A DNA stretch of 64,000 nt. Source: Ichthyophis bannanicus (taxonomy: Eukaryota > Chordata > Amphibia > Gymnophiona > Ichthyophiidae). Within the stretch, counting starts at the first letter, position 1, and every line of letters begins with the position of its first letter. This document shows, piece after piece, positions 1 through 10,305 of the stretch. A program made the translations under genes and the position numbers. Under the pieces are notes generated by a model. It was not told the DNA's origin and ran no database searches. It saw nothing but the letters and a program-made list of their open reading frames with translations. The stretch spans positions 518,126,686 to 518,190,685 of the forward strand of contig CM066037.1 of NCBI GenBank assembly GCA_033557465.1, in the 5' to 3' direction.

Positions 1-732
1 GGCTACGCCCTCAACGGAGGTCGATCATCCCCCCTTGGGATCTTAACCTAGTGCTAAATGCTTTGATCGGGGATCCCTTTGAGCCATTAAAGAGGACCTC
101 CTTAAAGGATTTAACCCTAAAGACAGTTTTTCTGGTCGCCATCTGTTCGGCCAGGAGGATCTCGGAATTACAGGCACTGTCTTCTCAGCCCCCATTTCTG
201 TCCTTTCTCAAGGACAAAGTAGTTCTGTGCACGGTTCCTTCCTTCTTGCCCAAAGTTATCTCTCCTTTTCATGTGAACCAGACAGTTACCCTCCCGGCCT
301 TCTCCGCAGAGGGGCAGGAAGTCAGGGATAGCAAGCTTCGACTCCTAGACATCCGGAGGGCGCTGATACCTCTCTCGCACAGCGCCCTTCCGAAAGTCCG
401 ACCGACTATTCATTCAGTTCGGAGGCCCGCACAAAGGGTAGGCGGCGGCCAAGGCCTCCATCTCTAGGTGGATCAGAGAAGCAATTGCTTCCGCCTATAT
501 CTTGAAGGGGAGGCAGGTTCCCGTGGGCCTGCGTGCGCACTCCACGCGGGCTCAGGCTACCTCTTGGGCGGAATTCAGTCTAGTTCCCCCGCTGGATATT
601 TGTAGGGCAGCGACTTGGTCCTCGCTCCATACCTTCACCAAGCACTACAGGCTGGACGTTCAGAGTGCAGCAGACGCTCGGTTTGGTCTGGCGGTTCTTC
701 ATTCCGGTATGCCGGACCCCACCCAGGATTGA
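1..732 (+). pseudogene. DIRS tyrosine recombinase, C-terminal half, frameshifted
   Basis: Translation in two frames matches the catalytic half of the intact recombinase of element C. The first frame (to about 400) has the FEPLKRTSLKDLTLKTVFL segment and the first catalytic arginine in CSARRISEL. The second frame (from about 440) has the RAHSTRAQATSW box with catalytic His and Arg, then AATWSSLHTFTKHYRLDV with the nucleophilic Tyr. The frame changes near 400-440 and a stop follows in the first frame at 465-467, so the copy is dead although all four tetrad residues remain. The N-terminal half lies outside the window. Confidence 0.88.
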
Positions 733-747
733 ACTGCTCTGGTACTT

Positions 748-856
748 CCCAGAAGTAAAGGGACTGGACTGGAGTGACGATAAGGAAATAGTAATTAGAT
801 CTTACCTGCTAATTAGTGTTCCTGAAGGAACGACAGTCCAGTCCCTGATCCCACCC
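748..856 (+). repeat. Internal complementary region of DIRS D
   Basis: The segment joins the complement of the left tip (ends GATAAGGAAA) to the complement of the right tip (TAGTAATTAGATCTTACC). The right half pairs with 1207-1275. This junction is the template thought to let DIRS elements complete their ends during replication. The left ITR is outside the window. Confidence 0.8.
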
Positions 857-1129
857 GGTTCCGGCTAAAGTTAAGGTCTATTGTTTATAGAAGAGCATCG
901 GACCGAACGCAGGCCCGGTGCGGCAGGCTCGGGTAACCTCCCTCCGCCCTTTGCCATTCCTCATATCCTTTCCTATGCCATCCTTAAAAAAAAAAAAAAA
1001 TAAAATAAATAAAAAAGGTTGCAATAAGTTGGTTGTTTAATATTCCTTTGAGGTGTTTTGTTATGTAGGTTGTTGACGGAAGTTCGTTATATCTGCTTTT
1101 TCATTCGAATACTGGAGTTGGGGGGTGGT

Positions 1130-1275
1130 CCCAGTGGTATTTATACCGCTCCATCCCCAAAAAGGTTGTGCTCAGCCTCCAAGCTGCTGGAAGGGTTGCG
1201 TAACCCAGAAGTAAAGGGACTGGACTGTCGTTCCTTCAGGAACACTAATTAGCAGGTAAGATCTAATTACTATTT
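1130..1275 (+). repeat. Right ITR of DIRS D
   Basis: It contains CAGCCTCCAAGC and the CCAGAAGTAAAGGGACTGG block also found in the ICR. It then has the right-tip sequence with GCAGGTAAG at 1252-1260 and ends in TTT. Host sequence resumes at 1276. Confidence 0.75.
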
Positions 1276-2565
1276 ATTACAAAACACTACCAGTCCCCAC
1301 ACCATTGGACCCATGGGCATTCAAAAAGGAAATTAACTGAGAAGGAAAAAAAAAAATATAGGAAGCTTCCAGCTTCACAAGTTACTTGCAGAGATACTTG
1401 AGAAAAAAACATTCCACCTAGTTGTAAAGCCCTCTGCTGCAGGATCAGGAACTCCCTTCTACAGCATTGGGTTTCCCTAGCTAAGTCGGGGAAAATGCGA
1501 ACCAGGCGGCCTTTAAAAGACAAATTTCTCTTCCTAAAGAACATCTTAAGGAGCCACTCCCTATCCGACACCAAGACCAATGTTACCAAGCAAGTAGCTG
1601 CGGTAACAAGACTGTCAATTTTCTTAACAGAGCAACAGACTGAGGACCTGGAATCTCATCACATTTGGAAACTTTCTGATCACTTGGAAAATAGTATATC
1701 TTTATTAATGGCATGACTCGGTGTGGGGGGGGGGGGGGGGAATACCTTAGTGGAAATACCAGATATTCTAGGAAAGTTCAGCAAACACAAATTAGCCAAC
1801 CTAGAATGGTTATCCAATTGCTCCAAACAAATCTTTAAATTATTGCAATCTTTAATAAAGGCATATGAATGATTTTTCCAAACAATCAGTCCGAAGAGAC
1901 AAATGAGCCAATGATGTTTTAAAGGATTCTGTCATTTCAAAATTCTTAACACAAATCTCAGCATTTTGTTGAACCTGTACCTGAAGATGGGTAAAATAAC
2001 TGTTTAATAGCAGTCCAAATGGCTTCTAAAGTAAACTGCTCTGGATGTTGTAAAGTGAAAGGAAAAGCCAAAGCATCCTGCATAGTGTCTTTTGGAGCTG
2101 CTGCAACCATGGAATCAATGGGGAGCAAGCAGACAGCACTTCCAGCCACCACCTGGCAGGTTTCCTTTCTTGAGTGGTGTCCCAGGCAATAGCTGCTCCC
2201 GCGGGCTTACACGTCCTGTTTGAGTAGCGTCTCCAGTGAAGAGGACCATCGTTAGATGCCCCGACAACCTCCAAACCATCTGGGTGCGCACTGGGGCAGA
2301 CCTGCTTCAGGGGCCTCTGTAGTTCAGAAGGCATATGATCACTGCCCGAGAGAGCCACTCAGCTCCAGCAAACTCACAGCCGGGCTTCCAAACTCTGCAG
2401 TTGTTGCTCCCGATGCAAAAAGAAAGCATCAAGCAGACCAGAGGAAAGAGTAGAGGAAGGCTGGGCAGCCTGGGGAAACTTGCCCTGCTTAACTTTCCTC
2501 TTCCTTCTCATTAGGCATGAGCGTCAGTAACAGTCTCTGCCTGCTACCATCTTGGATCTCCCTCC
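1276..2565 (-). pseudogene. L1/Tx1-like LINE ORF1 remnant
   Basis: Read on the minus strand, about 1287-1589 encodes a piece (DREWLLKMFFRKRNLSF, then FPDLARETQCCRREF) that matches the RRM/C-terminal part of a second L1-type ORF1 at 47229-47942. Further upstream in the element (about 1958-2152) a fragment resembles the ORF1 N-terminal region, followed by leader-like sequence to about 2565. Several frame breaks and an 18-nt G run near 1723-1740 interrupt it. ORF1p is an RNA-binding chaperone of L1 retrotransposition. No ORF2 sequence is seen next to it. DIRS D borders its 3' side. Confidence 0.6.
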
Positions 2566-2879
2566 AAGTACACATCTTTAATGAAGTTACATATTGAAGA
2601 TTGTAATATTGGAAAACGTTTCAAAAAGATTTAAAAAGAGAATTGTTATAAATGAGGAGTTTTTTAGGATCATTGATGCTGCGGATCCAACATTAAGCCA
2701 TAGTGATACTGAAATTTATAAAGGCTTGGATGGAGGTGTTCAGAGATCTTTTTCCCCTCAGATTTGTACCCTGTCTTGCATAAACCTTGCAGCCCTATGA
2801 TATTTTTTTTGGAATGAATTTCTTTTGTCTGATTGTCCATCCATATCCAGTAACTGGTTCATCCAGCCCCGTTCCCTTT
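2566..2879. other. No recognisable gene
   Basis: AT-rich sequence with only a short open frame (2594-2800) that I do not recognise. It lies between the L1-like remnant and the start of DIRS A similarity. Confidence 0.4.
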
Positions 2880-3753
2880 CAGAAGCATCTTGAGTGTGTC
2901 CCCAGTGGTTCTGTTTTGGAAAGCCTTGGCTAGGTCATCAGTCAAGAAGAGAGCCAGCTGTTGCCTTCCCAGTCTCTGGCGTTTCTGGGAGCATGTTTAG
3001 ACACTCGAATGGGCAGAGTTCTCCTACCAGGGGACAATGACAAGAAACTGTTGGATTGCCTGGGGCTGTTCTGTGTGCAGCAGGCTTCCAGAGTCTGGGA
3101 TTATCTTCAGCTCCTCAGATTGATGGCGGTGATCATAGAGATGGTGCCATGGGTGCATGCTCACATGCAACTGCTATAGCGGTCTTCGCTGACTCTGTGG
3201 TCCCCGAGCTCTCGGGATTTGGAGCGCAGGCTCCCGCTCCCATTGATGGTGAAGTCCAGCCTGCGATGGTGGCAGTAGCCCTGTCATCTGAGGAAGGGTG
3301 TGCCGCTGGACAATTTTTCCTGTATCCTCCTGATGACAGATGCCAGTCTTTTGGGCTGCCCATTGCCAAGATTGTATGGCCCAGGGGTGTTGGAATCACA
3401 GGGAAGCGGCGTGGTCCATCAACCAACCACCTCAAAGCTATGGTCATCAGGTTTGTTCTTCTGCATTTCTGGCTCCTAATAGAGAGCTGGGCAGTTCAAG
3501 TGTTTTCAGACAAAGGCAGGATGTGGTTTATGTCAATTGGCAATGTGGCACGAGGAGTGCCAGGGTAGCTCTGGAGATGGCTCTGCCTTGGCAGAGAACC
3601 ATCTCCTAGCTTTGTTGGCTCAGCACATTGCTGGGTTGGACAGTGTGGAAGCGGATTTCCTCAGCTGACATTCTCTAGTTCTTGGAGAGTGGAGTTGCGT
3701 TGGGAAGCATTTCAGTTGATTCTGCACCGCTAGGGTCGCCCTGAAAAGTATTC
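2880..3753 (+). pseudogene. DIRS A: RT/RNase H remnant (left half of split host element)
   Basis: The piece starts just before the RT 'SLAFLGACLDT' segment, equivalent to EYLGVRFDT in element C. It continues through WDYLQLLRLMA and the RNase H domain to a degraded AQHIAGLDSVEADFLS, each in shifting frames. It stops abruptly at 3753, where the left tip of DIRS B begins. The same reading resumes at 21795 with the methyltransferase-like end (SEGIDSL, LLYLLPLWPLVG) and the recombinase. The two halves are therefore one ancient DIRS split by an 18-kb insertion. Confidence 0.8.
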
Positions 3754-3935
3754 TTTCCTTATCGTTCCTCCAGTTTAGTCCTCTACTTCTGGGTTGTGCA
3801 CCTCTTCCTGCAGCTAGGAGACTGGGCATGTCAAAGTCGTGACATCACTGGATATAGCCTGCTGGTATCTCCCATCAGCCTCCAGTATGTCCAGTCTCCT
3901 TGCAGCAGGAGGACATAGTGAGCCTAGCTTCTGGG
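3754..3935 (+). repeat. Left ITR of DIRS B with internal hairpin
   Basis: About 130 bp of its inner part is the inverted complement of 21640-21760. Within it, 3805-3825 and 3891-3911 are near-complementary 21-nt arms (CTAGGAGACTGG against CCAGTCTCCT), so the strand can fold into a long hairpin. The same hairpin occurs in the left ITRs of C, E and F. Confidence 0.85.
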
Positions 3936-5032
3936 CTCACTTGGGGGGAACAGATAAGGAGCATTTAGTGTGACAAATTCTATTCAGATTTTACTTTTGC
4001 TTTTTACCTTTAATTTACTTTTAATTTACTTTTAATTTTACTTTTAATTCAGTTACCTTTGGTTAATTGGCAATCAGGGATTAGTTCCCTTTAGTTAGGA
4101 GCAAATTTCCTTATTTACAGTAATTTTAAATTTGAGCCTGGTTCTTTAAATTAATAGCAGTTCTCGCCTTCCCTCCTTGTCAGTTAGTTATTCTCACTTG
4201 CTGCAGGCATTTGCCGGTGCGGATCTCTCTCCCTTGACTGTACGGGAGAGAGCTCCGGGACCCGTACAGCCACACTGAAGCTGTGTGAGATGGAGCCTCT
4301 CCGTTGCTGCGGGATTTTAATTTTACTCTGTGGAACCGGCTGAGCAATCCTCGCCGCGGCTGCCAGGTGCATCAGCGCGGCTTGAGGATCGGAGGAATTC
4401 AAGGTGGTAGGAGCAGGCGGTGTGGCTTTTGGCCCTGCAGGTAAGGCCTTCGGGCTCGGTCGGTCTGCTGAGGCCTCCTTTTTGCAGCGGCTGTTCTTGG
4501 CGCCAAAATTCATTGGCGAAGGGGCGGCCATTTCCTCTCTAGGTATTTGGACCGCATGGCGAGAGTTGCAGTGAGCTGCCTGCGTGAGGGAAAACAGGCA
4601 GAATAGCTACATTTTTGGGCCTAGTGTTTGTTTCTTTCTTTGGTTTGTAGGATTTTTTTTTGAGGCTCAGGGGGTTCCTCAGCATTAAGGGGGACTGTTG
4701 TCAATCCTCTTTATAGAATAAATAAGAATAAACTTAAAAACAGGACAGCAGTTTTGGCATTGATCCCTGAAACCACATGTTCTTTCCCTCCTAATCATGT
4801 CTCTGAGGAGCATCTGTTAAGGCCCAGGATATTAGGCAAATTGCCAGCTTTTAAGTTCAAGGGCAGAGTCCTAACTTGTAGTTGGCAGGAGGGAAAGCCT
4901 AGAAGTGTGCCTTTATGTATTCTATAGTGAAAGTTGCCCAAAATTCACAGGGACAGGTTTAGGAAACCTTAGGATATAAAAAAATAGACAGTTAAACTGT
5001 CAACCAGGAAGTGCCTGTGCTACGGTCTATGG

Positions 5033-5047
5033 CCACCAGAGGGCAGC
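5033..5047 (+). promoter_or_regulatory. CTCF-like motif
   Basis: CCACCAGAGGGCAGC fits the vertebrate CTCF core consensus (CCACYAGRKGGCRSY) at every position. A single motif in repeat DNA is weak evidence of occupancy. Confidence 0.35.
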
Positions 5048-7074
5048 TGGTACACTCAATAGTGCCTTTCTATGACTGGGGGTATGCATGCAGCCATTAT
5101 CTGCAGGTCAGGAAAGAAATCACCACAGAGCCTCTGTAAGGTGATGTTATGTTCTGAGAATCCAGATTATATGACCAAGATTTAAAGCTCTTAACTTCTG
5201 TATCATTGGTCGGGCTCTGGTGCCCTAAAGGCCACTGAATGACAGCGCTGCTCATGAATCACATATAGTATTCAGTGCCCCCATCCCTGGGGGGTGAGTG
5301 GTACAATACAAAATCATATTACTCATCAGGTTCACACAGGCAACAACCTCTCAGACCTCCATTTGCAAAGTGGTCGGTGTATTCCACTGCTATTTCTCTG
5401 ACTCCAGGAAGGCCTGGGAGGTGCTTGTGTGTTTCATAGCAACACTTAGCAGGCCCTTCCCAGGAAATTCTCATCTATTACTAGAGCAGGGTTTCATTTC
5501 ATTTCATTTCTCTGGTTGTGGTTAATGCACAGCGTCAGGGGCTGTGTTCGAAAGCTTGGGTCCCACGGACTTCAGTGGGATTTCAAAAAGAAAAAGAAAC
5601 TCGCTTTAGTGAGAGAGAGCCTTGTTCATTTTTAGCTAACACTGTTGATTTTGCTTTTGATTTTTACCTTTTGCGCCTGAATCCCAAGCACCGGACACTG
5701 TTTGCTTCCAGGGGTTCTACTTTCTATTTTGCTCTTCAGCTCCCTGGCAGATGCAGTAGGCTGGCATGGGGTGGGCAACGCCTCCTGCAATGCAGAATCT
5801 CCCAGGATAAGGGGGGGAAGGACAACTGGGTGCAGCGTGGGCTGGTAGCTTCTTGCAAAGCTATAGTAGCAGTTCGGGTAGTTTTAGCGGATCTGCTTTG
5901 ATTTCATTGGAGTTGGCGGAAACTTGGTTTTTGGATTCCTATCCTTTAAAAAAAAAAAAAAAAAGCAAAGAAAAAAGGGCATAGCTATGTTGATTTACCA
6001 GAATCTCCTTCCGCTATCCATAGAAGGTCCTATAAAGCGTTAAAGTCTGTTTATATGGCAGGATAATATTTTGGCTTAGCTGCTGTGATATAGCGCTATG
6101 TTCCGCTATAAACATATTCAAGTCAAAAGGAATTATGGTGATAACTCTCTTGGACAGTTGTAACAGGTGCTTGGGTGAGCGCTATGGCCAGTCCACAGAT
6201 GTGGAATGCTCTGCCATAAGCATTATGTCATGGGAAGAATTTTATAGTTGTGTGGTTTCTTAATGGAAAATGTTCCCGTTTAGTTTGACTTTGCCAAATT
6301 ATACGATTTTACGGTAGATTTGTAATGTCTTAATTTTGGCTATATGTGGTTTAATTTTACATATGGAAAAGGCAGCTCAGCGGAGAGGGGTTGCAAAATA
6401 GAACTCTGGCCTTTGGAGCTATCTATGCTCCCATTCCATTTATCAGAGGTTCTCCAGTACGGAGAGTCTCTGCTAGTGTTCGGTGAATGCCTTAATGGGG
6501 GGCCAGAAGCAGCTAGGCTAGTTCTCTAGCAGCAATGGCAGCGGCTCAGACTCTAGTAGGCATACTTCATATGCTGGGCTTACAAGATGGCTTCCGCGCT
6601 GATCGGCATCAGCCAAGGTGAATGCCGGTTTAGACTTTTGATGTGGAGTCAGCCTGGAGGAGGTGCCTTGCGTTCTCTGGACAATGCCCTGCATACACTG
6701 AATCCCTTCAATTCGATCAGCTGCTGGCAGGACACAAGGCACGCTCGCATGCTTTTTTGCTTCTGTGGTCTAAAAGTGGAGTCTTTACCAGGTGGTATAA
6801 TGGGAACTTGTCTGCAGTTTCTCGGCTTCTTCTTTGCTGACTCAATTGCCACTGCGGAATGAGAGCTGTATTTCATATCACCAGATGCTAGTTGATCTTA
6901 AAATATAAAGTCCATCTTTGTGCAGTCAGACGGAATGGGGCGTTACTCTAGCAGGAAGGCCGTGAATTAGTATGCCTGTGTTTGGGAGTTCTTTCTACTT
7001 CATATTGTTGGCACGGAAAGAGCGTCTCTTAACATATGCTGACGGCATTTTTGGTTTAGAGGTGTCTTTGTAAA

Positions 7075-7140
7075 AATAAATAAATAAATAAAAAATAAAA
7101 TAATAAAAATAAAATAAAAGAAAGAAAGAAAGAAAATCAA
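7075..7140. repeat. AT-rich simple repeat
   Basis: Runs of AAAT/AAAAT units followed by AAAG units. It may be the decayed A-tail of a retroposed sequence, since it lies just before the 5S-like fragment. Confidence 0.6.
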
Positions 7141-7187
7141 AAAAGTATTCAGCTGTCCTGAATTTGCATGTTCTTGATTGACATTTT

Positions 7188-7260
7188 GAGGCTAAGCAGG
7201 GGCAGGCCTGGGTACTACGTGGGTGGGTGCACACCTTGCACTACCAGGGGGTGCGGACTC
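7188..7260 (+). pseudogene. 5S rRNA-like fragment
   Basis: GAGGCTAAGCAGGG, then GGCCTGGGTACTACGTGGG and ACCAGGGGGTGCGGAC follow the 3' two-thirds of vertebrate 5S rRNA in order and spacing, including the internal box A (AGCTAAGCAGGG in the true gene) and a box-C-like segment. The 5' third is missing and several positions differ, so it is a pseudogene or part of a 5S-derived SINE rather than a working gene. It directly precedes the DIRS B gag remnant. Confidence 0.5.
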
Positions 7261-7289
7261 ACTGTATGGAACAGAGCCGTAGCAATCTT

Positions 7290-7640
7290 CTTTATCACAA
7301 GATGGGAAAGTAGATGGTTCACTGAAGCGATCGTTGGGGGCAATGCTCTAGCCTTACAAGCTCCCCTTTTTGGAGCCTGGGGAGGCTAGAGCATGCTTCA
7401 GGTGGTCGCAGTGTTTACGGCAGTCTACTCACCTGGAACAGGAAAGGATCAGGGAGTTGAACCGACTAGAGCCTGATTTGCTTTATGGGGCAAATGTGCA
7501 TTATGGCTTAATTCAAGCGCTAGCTAATATTATTGGCTTCCTTGGGGTTCACCCAGAGGTCTCTCTGGTGGAGGAATGGGGCAGCTGATGGTTCGTCCAA
7601 GTCGAGGGTCAGTAAGCTCCCAATTAAGTCTTTGTCTTGT
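7290..7640 (+). pseudogene. DIRS B gag remnant
   Basis: Frames around 7300 read QDGKVDGSLKRSL, and 7370-7588 reads ACFRWSQCLRQSTHLEQ...LNRLEPDLLYGANVHYGLIQALAN. This is collinear with the intact Gag of C (QDRKVDGLLKQAF, ACLRWAQRLRQSS, DVHYDLIRALAN) and of E. The segment ends with SSKSRVSKLP, then jumps near 7640 to the end of the RT ORF, marking an internal deletion. The N-terminal Gag part is missing or unrecognisable. Confidence 0.8.
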
Positions 7641-8244
7641 CCTTTCCCCGTGGGCTCTCATAGGGCAACTAGTTGGCGTATCGAGGCTTTTGGAGAAAGG
7701 CGCTCTTGGTAGCGCCCGGTTGGGCGAGACGGCCTACTAGGCTTTTCTCATTCGCCTACTCGACAGGCTTTTCCTAGAAGTTGTCGGTAGCAGACGTTCT
7801 GCTGCGGCTAGGTCCGTGACGAATGTCTCAGGTGGATCGGTGCCCGCCTATGGTTTGGCCTTTGTATGGGCGGGGCTCAAGTAGAAGGGTTATTCTGCGG
7901 CAGTCTTCGCCGCCTTGTTGAGAGCAAGGAGGCAGGCTGCTTCTGCTACGTAGGTCCATGCTTAGCGCCTTCGGGAAGGTTGCTGTTCACGGCAAGTCCG
8001 GGCGACAAAGGTGTCTGTATCTTTGGTCTGAGTTCTCTGCAGGACAGTGTCTGAAGGAACTAGCGGCCAGTTCCTTAGAGGATCCAGCGGGCGACTGTTT
8101 CCGGCTGTAGAGGTCTGTGAAGGGAATAGCGCTAGGTGTTCGGATCGATGTGTAGCGTTTCCTTAAGTTGGGATCCGACTGCGCTCCTCGAGGAGAGTTC
8201 GTGTGCCGCCGGGGAATCCCGATTGGGCCTTAGAGGCGTTAGCT
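7641..8244 (+). pseudogene. DIRS B: end of RT-methyltransferase ORF and recombinase N-half
   Basis: 7641-7770 reads FPRGLS*G (from FPPWALIGR) and VVAPGW, the terminal methyltransferase-like motif. Then SGGSVPAYGLA and YSAAVFAALLRARR match the recombinase of C. It ends at the equivalent of DLNLVLTALTK with GCG TTA GCT AAA, where DIRS C is inserted. Stops and indels are scattered throughout. The reading continues at 14200. Confidence 0.78.
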
Positions 8245-8400
8245 AAATGATAATTATACTTACCTGGTAATTGTAGTTCCTTGAGTAACGACAGTTCAGT
8301 CCTCTACCTCTGGGTTGTCAATCTCCTCCTGCAGCTAGGAGACTGGTATGTCAGAATGATGACATCACTGGATATAGCCTGCTGCACTCCCATCTGCATC
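8245..8400 (-). repeat. Right ITR of DIRS C
   Basis: 8299-8391 is the inverted complement of about 14065-14157. The unique tip 8248-8290 contains the small palindrome TTACCTGGTAA and pairs with the ICR at 8640-8682. Confidence 0.88.
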
Positions 8401-8627
8401 CCAGTGTGAACTATAACAAAGCAGACTCAAAGGAGCAACAAATAAGTAGCTAAACATAAGAACATTTTCACTACAAGTAATCCCCCCCTTTCCGACAAGG
8501 CTTTCTTACCACCTGCCCTGCCCTCCATAAGGTGACAAACAAAGGAATTGAAGGATTCCAGACTCACCTGTAACACTCTTCTGCTCGTCACCAAACCTGG
8601 AACCTCCTAGAAAAATCCGGGCGGGAA

Positions 8628-8730
8628 GGAGGACTGAACTGTCGTTACTCAAGGAACTACAATTACCAGGTAAGTGTAATTATCATTTCCTTATCGTTCC
8701 TCCAGTTCAGTCCTCTACCTCTGGGATGTA
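8628..8730 (-). repeat. Internal complementary region of DIRS C
   Basis: It reads as right-tip complement, then ATCATTTCC, then left-tip complement (CTTATCGTTCCTCCAG). The two tips overlap by AAA/TTT at the junction, the same trinucleotide found at both element edges. Confidence 0.88.
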
Positions 8731-8742
8731 CCAGAGCAGTAA

Positions 8743-10305
8743 TCAATGGGAGGGACCCTTCCAGCCGGCAGCTAAAACAGCCGAGCCGAAATGAGCATCC
8801 GAAGCCGCAGCAACATCCAGCCTGTAATGTTTGCTGAACGTATGCAGAGACGACCAAGTCGCCGCCCTACAAATGTCTCCCGGGGGAAGCAAGCTATGCT
8901 CCGCCCAAGACGACGCCTGCGCCCGGGTGGAATGCGCTCTCAGCTCCCGAGGCACCACACGACCCTGAAGCAAATAAGCGGACGCAATCGCTTCCTTCAG
9001 CCAGCGGGCTATGGACGCCTTAGCCACCGCCTCGCCCTTGCGAGCTCCGCCATACAAAACAAACAACCGCTCGGACTTGCGGAAGGTCTCTGTGGCCCGC
9101 AAATACTGACGCAAGGCCCTCTTCACGTCGAGACGCCGAAGGCCGCGATCGGAGTCACCGCCCCCCAAGGACCCCAGAACGGGCAAGCACACTGCCTGGT
9201 TCACATGAAAGAGAGATACCACCTTAGGCAGAAAGGACGGGACCTGATGCAAGACCACCTTTTCTGTAGAAAAGGACAGGAAGGGCTCCCGGCACGACAA
9301 CGCCTGCAGTTCTGACACTCTCCGTGCAGAACAAATTGCCACCAGGAACACCGTCTTGAGCGTCAAATCTTTCAGGGATGCCCGACGCAAGGGCTCAAAG
9401 GGGGGTTTGGTCAGAGCCGTGAGAACTAGATTCAGGTCCCACGGAGGAATGCACACCCTGCGCGCCGGACGAACCCGAGCAACCGCTTTCAGAAACCGCC
9501 CGATGTCAGGGTGGGCCCTCAACTGCACGCCATGGACCTTGCCCCTGTAACAGGAAAGGGCTGCCAACTGAACGCGCAAGGAACTGGCTGCCAGGCCCTT
9601 GTCAAAGCCGTTCTGCAGAAATTCCAAGATCAACGGAAACGAAGCCGAGCCCGGCCGAACCTGACGCTGCGAACACCAATCCTCAAATACGCGCCAGACC
9701 CGCACATACGCCAGAGAGGTCGAATGCTTACGTGCCCGAAGTAAAGTCGCCACAACCGCTGATGAGTAGCCTTTCTTCATGAGCTTAGCCCTCTCAAGGG
9801 CCATACCGTAAGCGAAAACCGATCCACCTGAGGCATGAAGAGGGGCCCTTGGCGCAAGAGATCGGCCCTCGCCGGCAGCCGCCAAGGCTCTCCGTCCAAG
9901 AGACGTATCAGGTCCGCGTACTAGGGAGGTCTCGGCCAATCGGGTGCCACCAACAGCACTTGACCTGCATGCGCCCCGATCTTCTGAATCACCCTGCCTA
10001 TCAACGCCCAAGGCGGAAAGACATAAAGAAGGCCGTTCGACGGCCACAGACGAAGCAACGCGTCGATGCCCTCCGACATCCTTTCCCTTCTTCTGCTGAA
10101 GAAGTGGGCGACTTTGGCCGACTGAAAGGTCGCCATGAGATCCATGACCGGAGTCCCCCACCGGCAGACTATCTGGCGGAAGACTGCGGGATGCAGCTCC
10201 CACTCCCCGGCATCCACGTGCACTCTGCTGAGGAAGTCCGCGGTGACATTGTCCTTGCCGGCAATGTGCGCTGCCGATATCGCGGACAAGTGGAGCTCCA
10301 CCCAC
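8743..10305 (-). CDS. DIRS tyrosine recombinase
   Basis: This is an open frame of 520 codons. It catalyses DNA strand exchange to integrate the circular DIRS intermediate. The catalytic tetrad is visible: Arg in CSARRVSEL (about 328), His and Arg in RAHSTRAQASSW (458 and 461), and Tyr in FSKHYRLD (494). A core-binding-like region lies at about 165-290. The first 128 codons overlap the RT ORF in another frame and read like a shadow. The functional start is probably further in (for example the Met before ALERAKLMKKGY, codon 168) or is reached by splicing or frameshift. The frame ends 13 nt before the ICR. No internal stop is seen and all key residues are present. Confidence 0.92.
   Translation of the reverse strand: MGGAPLVRDIGSAHCRQGQCHRGLPQQSARGCRGVGAASRSLPPDSLPVGDSGHGSHGDLSVGQSRPLLQQKKGKDVGGHRRVASSVAVERPSLCLSALGVDRQGDSEDRGACRSSAVGGTRLAETSLVRGPDTSLGRRALAAAGEGRSLAPRAPLHASGGSVFAYGMALERAKLMKKGYSSAVVATLLRARKHSTSLAYVRVWRVFEDWCSQRQVRPGSASFPLILEFLQNGFDKGLAASSLRVQLAALSCYRGKVHGVQLRAHPDIGRFLKAVARVRPARRVCIPPWDLNLVLTALTKPPFEPLRRASLKDLTLKTVFLVAICSARRVSELQALSCREPFLSFSTEKVVLHQVPSFLPKVVSLFHVNQAVCLPVLGSLGGGDSDRGLRRLDVKRALRQYLRATETFRKSERLFVLYGGARKGEAVAKASIARWLKEAIASAYLLQGRVVPRELRAHSTRAQASSWAEHSLLPPGDICRAATWSSLHTFSKHYRLDVAAASDAHFGSAVLAAGWKGPSH

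Larger units (their letters stand above)
1..1275 (+). mobile_element. DIRS element D, 3' part (family 1)
   Basis: The left edge is cut by the window. Contents in order are the C-terminal half of a tyrosine recombinase (to about 732), an internal complementary region (748-856), a non-coding stretch with an A-rich run near 987-1015, and a right terminal repeat ending in TTT at 1273-1275. Sequence beyond 1276 belongs to an L1-like remnant, so the element appears inserted there. The order recombinase-ICR-right ITR is the DIRS1 type. The ITR subtype (GCTCAGCCTCC) matches element F rather than B or C. Confidence 0.85.
3936..7180 (+). other. Leader and unassigned interior of DIRS B
   Basis: 3936-4650 resembles the GC-rich leaders of the other family-1 DIRS copies. 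4680-7180 contains no reading frame I can assign. Visible items are a CTCF-like motif (5033-5047), TTTCA pentamers near 5487-5515, an A16 run near 5948-5963 and AT-rich simple repeats (7075-7140). Short frames at 6344-6862 have no recognised homology. Extra insertions here are likely but I could not delimit them. Confidence 0.4.

Noticed and set aside
1722..1740. G runs here and near 30541, 42928 and 61527 as a shared DIRS regulatory feature
   Set aside because: They occur in unrelated contexts and not in a conserved orientation or position. Simple slippage explains them.
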